Below, one piece after another: positions 1 to 4,423 of a stretch of 6,991 bases of DNA (the stretch's first letter is position 1; each line of letters starts with the position of its first letter). A program made the translations under genes and the position numbers. Origin of the DNA: an uncultured Oscillospiraceae bacterium (GTDB lineage Bacteria; Bacillota_A; Clostridia; Oscillospirales; Oscillospiraceae); the NCBI GenBank assembly GCA_944387745.1, contig CALXGD010000049.1, forward strand, positions 1-6,991, written 5' to 3'. The notes beneath the pieces are model-generated. The model was not told the DNA's origin, did no database searches, and worked only from the letters and a program-made list of their open reading frames with translations.

Positions 1-158
1 GGCTCCGGCTCGGGCTCCGGTTCCGGGGCCAGAACGGAGACGGCGGGCTCCGGCGGGGGCGCCTCCTCCGGGGCCTCCTCCCTGGGGGCGCAGGCGGAGA
101 GGGAGAAGGCCAGCGCGGCGGCAAGCAGCAGGGCGGGCAGGCGGGGATGCAGGGACAT
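1..158 (-). CDS. Putative lipoprotein, N-terminal part (truncated by window edge)
   Basis: Only the first 52 codons are in the window. The ATG at 158-156 follows a strong ribosome binding site (GGGAGGA, about 6 bases upstream). The protein opens with a positively charged n-region (MSLHPR), then a hydrophobic stretch rich in Leu and Ala (residues 7-18), then a lipobox LSAC with the lipidated Cys at residue 23. This is a textbook type II (Lsp) signal peptide, so the mature protein should be anchored to the outer face of the cytoplasmic membrane. After Cys23 the chain is a low-complexity linker rich in Pro, Glu and Ala (APREEAPEEAPPPEP, then repeated PE pairs), as is common between a lipid anchor and a globular domain. 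The functional domain lies outside the window, so no function can be given. The gene is divergent from the radical SAM gene across a long repeat-filled gap. Confidence 0.85.
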   Translation of the reverse strand, partial: MSLHPRLPALLLAAALAFSLSACAPREEAPEEAPPPEPAVSVLAPEPEPEPE

Positions 159-190
159 GGTGATTCCTCCCTTTTGGTTCGGGGTGCTCT

Positions 191-217
191 GGTCGATTGC
201 GGGGGTGTTTCGCCGCC
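191..217 (-). repeat. Isolated end fragment of the four-hairpin element (GGCGGCGAAA box)
   Basis: Read on the minus strand this is GGCGGCGAAA, then CACCCCCGCAATCGACC. It matches the end of the large element at 475-631 (GGCGGCGAAA, then TTCCCCGCGCAATCGGTC) and the boxes at 1437-1456 and 1520-1539. It lies about 32 bases upstream of the lipoprotein start and points toward that gene. It may be a broken repeat end or a regulatory box; the sequence alone does not decide. Confidence 0.6.
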
Positions 218-231
218 ATCTCCGCGCTGAG

Positions 232-252
232 AGCCGCCGCTTTGCGGCGGCT
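232..252. repeat. Perfect 9-bp hairpin
   Basis: AGCCGCCGC at 232-240 pairs perfectly with GCGGCGGCT at 244-252 around a TTT loop. There is no T-run beside it, so it does not look like a classic terminator. It sits next to the repeat fragment at 191-217 and probably belongs to the repeat cluster. Confidence 0.6.
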
Positions 253-308
253 GCGCTCCGAAACGCGCCTGCGGGCGGCTGTTGCCCCTCTGCTTTTTGT
301 TTCCGGGC

Positions 309-332
309 GGCCGCCATGTATGGCGGCCCTAC
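309..332 (-). repeat. GTAGGG-family hairpin repeat, copy 1
   Basis: GGCCGCCA (309-316) and TGGCGGCC (321-328) form an 8-bp stem with a TGTA loop. The CTAC that follows reads GTAGGGCC on the minus strand, the head shared by the other copies in this window. The stem sequence differs from other copies but the pairing is kept. Confidence 0.6.
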
Positions 333-355
333 AGGATGGCCGGGACGGCATGTTC

Positions 356-378
356 GTAGGGGCGGCTATCAGCCGTCC
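356..378 (+). repeat. GTAGGG-family hairpin repeat, copy 2
   Basis: GTAGGGGCGGCT at 356-367 is followed by a three-base loop (ATC) and AGCCGTCC at 371-378. The stem is 8 bp with one G-T wobble. It is 23 bases from copy 1 and in the opposite orientation. Confidence 0.6.
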
Positions 379-383
379 GAAAG

Positions 384-417
384 CCTTCCACTGGGGGGTG
401 GTGGCCGCTAAGGAAGG
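384..417. repeat. Short inverted repeat CCTTCC/GGAAGG
   Basis: CCTTCC at 384-389 is complementary to GGAAGG at 412-417, with a G-rich 22-base interior. The CACC-CTTCC arm seen on the minus strand resembles the second hairpin of the CCCTCATCCG repeats at 947-1096, so it may be a decayed relative. Support is limited to the short arms. Confidence 0.35.
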
Positions 418-439
418 TGGTGAACACATGTGGGCCTTC

Positions 440-465
440 GTAGGGCGCGACGACCTCGGCGCGCC
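440..465 (+). repeat. GTAGGG-family hairpin repeat, copy 3
   Basis: GTAGGGCGCG at 440-449 is followed by a 10-base interior and CGCGCC at 460-465. The stem is 6 bp (444-449 with 460-465). It has the same GTAGGG head as the other copies but a different stem. Confidence 0.55.
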
Positions 466-474
466 GCTTTTCCT

Positions 475-631
475 AGACCGATTGCGCGGGGAATTTCGCC
501 GCCCCGGTGGCGAGTGACTTTCTGGACGGCCAGAAAGTCACCAAAGAGCCGCCAGGGGACAAGCGCAGATCGACTTCGGCTGCGCCTCAGCCGATATGAC
601 GCTTGCCCCCTGGACCCCCATTTTACGGGGG
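475..631 (-). repeat. Four-hairpin structured repeat element, copy 1
   Basis: Read on the minus strand from 631 to 475 this holds four hairpins in a row. First comes a CCCCC/GGGGG hairpin around GTAAAAT (631-615). Second is a compound stem, 552-565 with 600-613 (14 positions, one mismatch), enclosing a 7-bp inner hairpin (576-582 with 588-594). Third is a perfect 12-bp hairpin (514-525 with 530-541). Fourth is a short TCGCC/GGCGA hairpin (496-502 with 507-513), followed by AATTCCCCGCGCAATCGG. The element at 1321-1456 has the same four modules in the same order, with shared linkers but different stem sequences. I see no open reading frame that accounts for it. It may be a mobile structured repeat or a structured RNA. 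Confidence 0.7.
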
Positions 632-829
632 GCCGCCAATAAAGAGAGCGTCCCGGTCAACGCAAAGGCGCGGGTGGACATCGATTGGTTTCCCTTCTAT
701 CACCGCTGCCGCTGAGGGGTTGGTCACCTTTGGGTGGTGCTCCTCCCGATGGAAAACGCGCCTTTTGGCGTGGCGGGGCTCAAGTTTGGCTCAGAGGGAC
801 GGCGTATCCTGAAACGTTACCCAATTCCC

Positions 830-854
830 GTAGGGGCGGCACACTGGGCCGCCT
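830..854 (+). repeat. GTAGGG-family hairpin repeat, copy 4
   Basis: GTAGGGGCGGC at 830-840 is followed by a seven-base interior and GCCGCC at 848-853. The stem is 6 bp, extended by one G-T wobble. It precedes copy 5 by 37 bases in the same orientation. Confidence 0.6.
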
Positions 855-890
855 GGGGTTTTCAGGTTTTGCATACCTTCTTGCGGCCCT

Positions 891-914
891 GTAGGGGCGG
901 CCCTTGCGGCCGCC
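891..914 (+). repeat. GTAGGG-family hairpin repeat, copy 5
   Basis: GTAGGGGCGGCC at 891-902 is followed by CTTGC and GGCCGCC at 908-914, giving a 7-bp stem. The head is identical to copy 4 and the loop differs. Confidence 0.6.
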
Positions 915-946
915 GGTGGGAATACGGATTGCGGTCCAAGAGAGCA

Positions 947-994
947 CCCTCATCCGCCCCCTTCGGGGGCACCTTCCCCCTGGAAGGGGGAAGG
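947..994 (+). repeat. CCCTCATCCG double-hairpin repeat, copy A
   Basis: The repeat starts with CCCTCATCCG (947-956). Hairpin 1 pairs 956-961 with 965-970 around TTC. Hairpin 2, in CACCTTCCCCC and its complement, pairs 972-981 with 985-994 (10 bp). Copy B at 1045-1096 shares the leader and the CACCTTCCCCC box but has an unrelated first stem. A structural element is therefore conserved rather than a sequence alone. There is no coding sign. Confidence 0.7.
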
Positions 995-1000
995 CTAGGT

Positions 1001-1023
1001 GGGCGACAATGGGGCCGCCCCTG
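1001..1023 (-). repeat. GTAGGG-family hairpin repeat, copy 6 (variant)
   Basis: On the minus strand this reads CAGGGGCGGCCCC, ATTG, then TCGCCC. GGGCG at 1001-1005 pairs with CGCCC at 1016-1020. The head is CAGGGG rather than GTAGGG, as in the palindrome at 2638-2663. It lies between the two CCCTCATCCG copies. Confidence 0.5.
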
Positions 1024-1044
1024 CAAAAGGGTGCAAACCCTGCC

Positions 1045-1096
1045 CCCTCATCCGGTCCAGTGTGCGCACTGGACCACCTTCCCCCCTAGGGGAAGG
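1045..1096 (+). repeat. CCCTCATCCG double-hairpin repeat, copy B
   Basis: The same leader CCCTCATCCG (1045-1054) leads into hairpin 1, GGTCCAGTG (1054-1062) with CACTGGACC (1067-1075), loop TGCG. CACCTTCCCCC follows, with hairpin 2 pairing 1077-1084 with 1089-1096. Compared with copy A the first stem is longer and entirely different in sequence yet fully paired. The copy starts 98 bases after copy A in the same orientation. Confidence 0.7.
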
Positions 1097-1138
1097 GTTA
1101 TGGTGCGTTGTATGAAAGGTGTGCAAAACCTGCTGCCG

Positions 1139-1153
1139 TTCCCCTCAGGGGAA
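1139..1153 (+). repeat. Partial copy of the CCTTCCCC hairpin
   Basis: TTCCCC (1139-1144), loop TCA, GGGGAA (1148-1153): a 6-bp stem resembling hairpin 2 of the CCCTCATCCG repeats. The sequence before it (GGTGTGCAAAACCTG) resembles the GGGTGCAAACCCTG just before copy B. It is probably a decayed third copy. Confidence 0.45.
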
Positions 1154-1320
1154 GACTATGTTGCACCGGAAGCGTTGGCTCGGCAACTTAGGCGCAGTCC
1201 GAAAACCGCAACGGCGACAAATTTTGCCTACCCATGGCCCCAGTGGGCCCGGAAGGAAACGCAGGCAAGCACTCCTGATTTTGCGCGCCGGAAATGACGC
1301 ATAACCTCCCAGTAGGGCGT

Positions 1321-1456
1321 CCCCCGTAAAAGGGGCCCGGGGAAAGGCGAATATGAGTGCGGAGCGCTCATCTGAGCCGTCCCCGGGGGCGTTTTGCCTT
1401 CTTTTTCGCCATGGAAAAAGAAGGTCGCCGCCCGCAGGCGGCGAAATCCCCCCGCG
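1321..1456 (+). repeat. Four-hairpin structured repeat element, copy 2
   Basis: It has the same modules and order as the minus-strand copy at 475-631. CCCCCGTAAAAGGGG (1321-1335) comes first. The compound stem CCCGGGGA/TCCCCGGG (1336-1343 with 1380-1387) encloses an 8-bp inner hairpin (1353-1360 with 1364-1371, one wobble). The linker GGCGTTTTG follows. A perfect 11-bp hairpin (1397-1407 with 1414-1424) abuts an 8-bp TCGCCGCC/GGCGGCGA hairpin (1425-1432 with 1437-1444), then AATCCCCCCGCG. A GTAGGG head at 1312-1317 sits directly upstream. The first modules of the two copies face each other across about 690 bp. Confidence 0.7.
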
Positions 1457-1472
1457 AAAAGAACCGCCCAGT

Positions 1473-1498
1473 GGCCCGATGAGGGCATCGGGCCCTAC
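1473..1498 (-). repeat. GTAGGG-family hairpin repeat, copy 7
   Basis: GGCCCGATG (1473-1481) pairs perfectly with CATCGGGCC (1486-1494), loop AGGG. The following CTAC gives the GTAGGGCC head on the minus strand. The stem is the longest perfect one in this family here except for the palindrome at 2638-2663. Confidence 0.6.
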
Positions 1499-1519
1499 AG
1501 AAGTGCGAAAGAGGAAGAT

Positions 1520-1539
1520 GGCGGCGAAATCCCCCGCAA
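1520..1539 (+). repeat. Isolated end fragment of the four-hairpin element (GGCGGCGAAA box)
   Basis: GGCGGCGAAATCCCCCGCAA at 1520-1539 matches the end of the large element at 1437-1456. It is preceded by AGAT, as is the fragment at 191-217 when read on its own strand. It lies about 50 bases upstream of the radical SAM start and points toward that gene, mirroring the placement at the lipoprotein gene. Confidence 0.6.
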
Positions 1540-1587
1540 AACAAATCATACCACTATTTTGTGAAACGGAAGAAAGGAAATTACACC

Positions 1588-2466
1588 ATGCGTTACGACA
1601 GCGACATTTTATACCGTCCCCCCGGGGAGTGGAAGAGCTACCTGCTCCAGTGCACCATCGGGTGCTCCTACAACAAGTGTACCTTCTGTGCCATGTACAA
1701 GGAGAAGAAATTCCGCATCCGCCCGGTGGAGGAAATTTTAGAGGACATCGACATGGCCAGGGACTACTACGGCCCCGGCCTGCGGCGGGTGTTCCTCATG
1801 GACGGGGATGCCATTATTATGAAAACGGAGGACCTGCTGAAAATCCTCCGCAAGCTGTATGAGACCTTCCCCGCCCTGGAGAAAGTGACCACCTACGCCG
1901 GTCCCCGTAGCACTCTGGCCAAGAGCATGGAGGAGCTGAAAGCCATCCGGGCGGCGGGGCTGAACCGGGCCTACCTGGGGGTAGAGAGCGGCAGCGACGC
2001 CGTCTTGAAGGCCATCAACAAGGGCGTCACCGCCCAGGAAATGCTGGAGGCGGGACAGAAATTGGTGGCCGCCGGCTTCGACCTGTGGGCCATCATTATC
2101 ATGGGCCTCACCGGGCAGGACGGGGACTGGGAGGAGCACATCCTCTCCACCGCCAAGATAATCAACGAGATGAAGCCCCGGCACCTGTCTGCCATGACCT
2201 TCGCCCCCGCCAAAGGCACCCCCTTGGGGGAGGACGTGCTGGCCGGGCGGTTCAAAGTGTGTACCCCAGACCAGATTTTGGAGGAGTGCCGCCTGCTCAT
2301 CGAGCATTTGAACGTGGACCCGCTGCACTTCACAAGCAACCACGCCTCCAACTACCTGCCCCTGAAGGGCGGGCTGCCTGAGGACCGGGAGAAATTTTTG
2401 AACCTGCTGGACGAGGCCCTGGCCGGAAAAATCCGCCTGCGGAAAACCTTGAACAGAGGGATCTGA
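1588..2466 (+). CDS. Radical SAM protein
   Basis: The product is 292 residues and likely cytosolic. Cys26, Cys31 and Cys34 (GCSYNKCTFCAMYK) should bind a 4Fe-4S cluster that reductively cleaves S-adenosylmethionine. The spacing is C-x4-C-x2-C, not the canonical C-x3-C-x2-C, and a fourth Cys lies at 22. Downstream are a DGDA segment (72-75), an SAM-contact-like GVESGSD (131-137) and a C-terminal NHASNYLPLKG block (251-261). The overall pattern resembles COG1032-type radical SAM proteins, which from memory often carry GCxxNxCTFC and HASN motifs. There is no B12-binding domain, TRAM domain or SPASM cysteine cluster, so the substrate cannot be named. I chose ATG 1588 because AAAGGA lies 8-9 bases upstream; a GTG at 1561 would add nine residues without a good site. 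The gene stands alone, with no cognate partner beside it. Confidence 0.9.
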   Translation: MRYDSDILYRPPGEWKSYLLQCTIGCSYNKCTFCAMYKEKKFRIRPVEEILEDIDMARDYYGPGLRRVFLMDGDAIIMKTEDLLKILRKLYETFPALEKVTTYAGPRSTLAKSMEELKAIRAAGLNRAYLGVESGSDAVLKAINKGVTAQEMLEAGQKLVAAGFDLWAIIIMGLTGQDGDWEEHILSTAKIINEMKPRHLSAMTFAPAKGTPLGEDVLAGRFKVCTPDQILEECRLLIEHLNVDPLHFTSNHASNYLPLKGGLPEDREKFLNLLDEALAGKIRLRKTLNRGI

Positions 2467-2686
2467 GAGGCGTATCAACCTCCGCTGGCATCTTCTCTAT
2501 GGGTGTTCCATCCTCTGTACTTGGGTATCACACTGCGGCAGTGGCGTGACACCCGGCCTCACCGCTGTTTGGGGCAAATCCAGTCCAATCAATGTGCGAT
2601 CCATGGGAGAACATCAGATCGAAGCCCAAGTTTTTACAGGGGCGGCCCTATAGGGCCGCCCCTCATTTTATGCGATCCTCAAGGAT
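2467..2686. other. Convergent intergenic gap
   Basis: The gap lies between the stop codons of the radical SAM gene and the SLH protein gene. Apart from the palindrome at 2638-2663 and a small GATCC/GGATC hairpin at 2674-2687 that overlaps the SLH stop codon, I see no gene, RNA or clear regulatory site. Confidence 0.5.
2638..2663. terminator. Perfect 26-bp palindrome, GTAGGG/CAGGGG family, possible terminator
   Basis: AGGGGCGGCCC, TATA, GGGCCGCCCCT: every base from 2638 to 2663 is matched around the centre at 2650/2651. On the plus strand it is followed by CATTTTAT, a weak T-run, so it could end the radical SAM transcript. On the minus strand the run after it is A-rich and does not fit a terminator for the SLH gene. 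The sequence belongs to the same family as the hairpins at 830-914, so a dispersed repeat may have been co-opted here. Confidence 0.5.
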
Positions 2687-4012
2687 CTACCAGGGAAACC
2701 AACCGTCATCCTCCCGAGATTCCATTACGTCTAATGCACCGTCCAGCAGCTCCGCAGCCTCTGCCCGGGTGATGGGATCTCCCAGAGCGGCGCTGTTCAC
2801 ACTCTCTTCCCGGAGCACCCCGGAGGCCGCCAAATTGGCGGCAGCCTGGCTGGCCCAGTGAGTCTCACTGCCCTGAACAGAGAACACCTCCAGGGGCACA
2901 TCTGCCACCCCCAGCAGGTTATTCAGCATTACTGTGGCCTCTCCCTGGGTCACAGCTGCATCCGCCTGGAATACTGGAGCTCCCAACTCATTTTTAGAAC
3001 CCTGGATTACCCCCGCCTGCAGCGCGGAAGATACACAGCCCTTTGCCCAGGTGGGAATCGCCTCATCGTCAGAGAAGCCGGTGATGGTGACATCCTCCAG
3101 GGGCTCCAACTCCGCCGCGGCCATGGCTAGGGATAGAAATTCCGCCCGGGAGACAGTCTGCTCCGGCTCAAAGAAATACTGCCCATTCCGGCAGGCGCCC
3201 ACAAAGATTCCCTCCTCCGCCAGGCGGATAGCCGCTTTGTGAGCGAAGCTGTCCTCCATGTCCGCATAGCTCACTTTGGTGTCGGGCTTCTCAATCTGAA
3301 TGGTCACTTTGGCCTCCCCAGAGGTATTTCCCGACTCGTCAATGGCCACATAGGTGAAGGTGTCCTTCCCCGTCTTATTCTCATAGGGCGTGTATACAAA
3401 CTGTGCCGAGCCGTCCTCCACCAGCTTCACACTTCCTCTGGCCGGCGTGCTGGTGAGCTGGAAGGTAAGGACATCCCCTTCTCCGTCCACTGCGTCAAAG
3501 TATCCGGTGATGGCCACATTGCGATAGGTGGATAGATCCATATTCCGGGCAATCGGCGGGTCATTGGCTGCTGTCAGCAGGTACAGTGTCACCGTGGTAT
3601 CTGTCGTCTCAGGGGACTCTGGAGAAAAGGTCGGTGTAAAGGTGAAGCTTGTGGTGGTCACTGTGGGAGCAGGGCTGGACTGAAAAACGAGCCCGGACAG
3701 CGCGGTGGCGTCAATCACTGTGCCCACAGTCAGGGGCTGTCCCCCCAGGGTCAGAGTGCCTGCCCCTGGGTCAGGCAGCGCCGCCAGGGTAATGTGTGCG
3801 AGCGCCGCGTCCTGCTCCGACTGGACCGCAAAATCCTGGGAAGAAAAAGTGATGGAATCCCCCACCAATCCGTTTTTCGCAAAATCTGCGACGGATGGGG
3901 CATCCTCCTTTTTATTCCAGAAAAAGGCCGAGGCACTCAGTGGAAGCGCCAGAATCAGCAGCAGGCTCAGCGCAGCTGCCAGAACCGGCAGAAAAAGTGG
4001 TCGCTGTTTCAA
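2687..4012 (-). CDS. Secreted SLH-domain protein with Ig/cadherin-like domain
   Basis: The product is 441 residues and probably a cell-surface protein. Residues 1-29 are a Sec signal peptide: MKQR, a long Leu/Ala core, then SASA with likely cleavage before Phe30. Residues about 45-145 are a beta-rich Thr/Ser region. Residues about 150-242 resemble a bacterial Ig/cadherin-like domain (NDPPIARN, FVYTPYENKTGKDTFTYVA), of the kind found in tandem in adhesins. Three S-layer homology domains follow at about 247-300, 309-368 and 374-430. These normally hold proteins to secondary wall polymers. Their TRAE-type motifs read SRAE (288-291), TQGE (355-358) and TRAE (415-418), so the middle one is degenerate. 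The start is TTG at 4012: AAGGAGG lies 8 bases upstream and the signal peptide begins there. An in-frame ATG at 4390 would add 126 implausible residues. No enzymatic motif is visible; adhesion or a structural role is inference. Confidence 0.87.
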   Translation of the reverse strand: MKQRPLFLPVLAAALSLLLILALPLSASAFFWNKKEDAPSVADFAKNGLVGDSITFSSQDFAVQSEQDAALAHITLAALPDPGAGTLTLGGQPLTVGTVIDATALSGLVFQSSPAPTVTTTSFTFTPTFSPESPETTDTTVTLYLLTAANDPPIARNMDLSTYRNVAITGYFDAVDGEGDVLTFQLTSTPARGSVKLVEDGSAQFVYTPYENKTGKDTFTYVAIDESGNTSGEAKVTIQIEKPDTKVSYADMEDSFAHKAAIRLAEEGIFVGACRNGQYFFEPEQTVSRAEFLSLAMAAAELEPLEDVTITGFSDDEAIPTWAKGCVSSALQAGVIQGSKNELGAPVFQADAAVTQGEATVMLNNLLGVADVPLEVFSVQGSETHWASQAAANLAASGVLREESVNSAALGDPITRAEAAELLDGALDVMESREDDGWFPW

Positions 4013-4067
4013 AAAGATGACCTCCTTATTGAATGGATGTATCCCTAGTATTGGCCTGGATGGAGAA

Positions 4068-4095
4068 ATGATACAGGAAATGTGTGGGAGGTCAT
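4068..4095 (-). promoter_or_regulatory. Possible promoter of the SLH gene
   Basis: On the minus strand ATGACC (4095-4090) and TATCAT (4073-4068) are 16 bases apart, a weak sigma-70-like pair (4 of 6 and 5 of 6 matches). It would give a leader of about 50 bases before the TTG start. The direct repeat at 4097-4131 lies immediately upstream. The match is modest. Confidence 0.3.
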
Positions 4096-4096
4096 A

Positions 4097-4131
4097 CGAA
4101 GCGCGAAGGCGTGCGAAGCAGCCCGGATGGA
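4097..4131. repeat. 35-bp direct repeat, copy 1
   Basis: It begins CGAAGCGCGAAGGCGTGCGA and ends CAGCCCGGATGGA. It matches 4227-4261 at 34 of 35 positions (A at 4116 versus G at 4246). The copies are exactly 130 bases apart. The 95 bases between them hold a GGACCGC/GCGGTCC hairpin (4152-4158 with 4162-4168). The repeat lacks stop codons in several frames, which creates false open frames here. Confidence 0.75.
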
Positions 4132-4226
4132 GCAGAGCGAGGGCGAGCGCAGGACCGCAAAGCGGTCCGGAGACCAGCCCGAGGCGCAGCGAAGCCGGGC
4201 GTCGCGCAGCCGCCGCAGCGTGACAT

Positions 4227-4261
4227 CGAAGCGCGAAGGCGTGCGGAGCAGCCCGGATGGA
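4227..4261. repeat. 35-bp direct repeat, copy 2
   Basis: This is the second copy of the repeat at 4097-4131, with one substitution at 4246. The flanks differ after the shared GATGGA, so the repeated unit ends there. Both copies are preceded by CAT within a few bases (CATACGAAG and CATCGAAG). Confidence 0.75.
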
Positions 4262-4347
4262 TCGCCATGGAGCCGTGCGGTCCCCGGCCCCATCTGTCCT
4301 GTCAGGACATTTTCTTCCGACAAGCGGAATCGGTGCACTCTCAGAGA

Positions 4348-4379
4348 GGGCACGGGACAAAGAGACCAGTCCCATGCCC
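4348..4379. repeat. 11-bp hairpin downstream of the antiporter gene
   Basis: GGGCACGGGAC (4348-4358) pairs with GTCCCATGCCC (4369-4379) around a 10-base loop, with one mismatch or wobble depending on strand. On the minus strand it lies just after the antiporter terminator and has no T-run. CTCTCAGAGAG at 4337-4347 and TGTCCT/AGGACA at 4295-4309 are further short palindromes nearby. I recognise no known riboswitch in it. Confidence 0.4.
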
Positions 4380-4384
4380 CGACG

Positions 4385-4422
4385 CAGCAAAAAGAAGAGC
4401 CTGAGAAAATCTCAGGCTCTTC
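4385..4422 (-). terminator. Intrinsic terminator of the antiporter gene
   Basis: On the minus strand GAAGAGCCTGAGA (4422-4410) pairs perfectly with TCTCAGGCTCTTC (4406-4394) around a three-base TTT loop, a 13-bp stem, and is followed by TTTTTGCTG. It starts one base after the TAG stop codon at 4426-4424. This is a strong rho-independent terminator and separates the antiporter from the SLH gene. Confidence 0.9.
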
Positions 4423-4423
4423 A

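Larger units (their letters stand above)
159..1587. other. Long non-coding region filled with palindromic repeats
   Basis: I find no convincing gene in this stretch of about 1.4 kb between the divergent lipoprotein and radical SAM genes. The open frames are short, overlap in several frames, lack good ribosome binding sites and run through inverted repeats. At least three repeat families are present and are listed separately: GTAGGG hairpins, CCCTCATCCG double hairpins, and a large four-hairpin element with isolated fragments of its end. In 632-829 and 1155-1310 I see only short hairpins (for example 1236-1249) and cannot assign anything. I see no clear sigma-70 promoter for either flanking gene. 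Confidence 0.75.

Noticed and set aside
191..1539. CRISPR array as an explanation for the repeats
   Set aside because: Repeats are palindromic, of several families, in both orientations and unevenly spaced; there is no constant repeat with uniform spacers and no cas gene.
157..1549. Several open frames of 61-187 codons on both strands in the left repeat region
   Set aside because: They overlap one another, run through hairpin repeats, lack good ribosome binding sites and show Pro/Arg/Gly-rich low-complexity translations typical of GC-rich non-coding DNA.
1561..1587. GTG at 1561 as the start of the radical SAM gene
   Set aside because: No good ribosome binding site precedes it, whereas AAAGGA lies 8-9 bases before ATG 1588 and the conserved part of the protein begins there.
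1738..2478. 246-codon open frame antisense to the radical SAM gene
   Set aside because: The opposite strand carries a clear gene with family motifs. This frame is Gln/Gly/Val-rich with no recognisable domain and follows from GC-rich third codon positions.
4295..4379. Possible riboswitch or T-box in the hairpin-rich stretch upstream of the SLH gene
   Set aside because: No conserved riboswitch core or T-box AGGGTGGNACCGCG sequence is present, and the hairpins lie next to the antiporter terminator rather than in a plausible leader.
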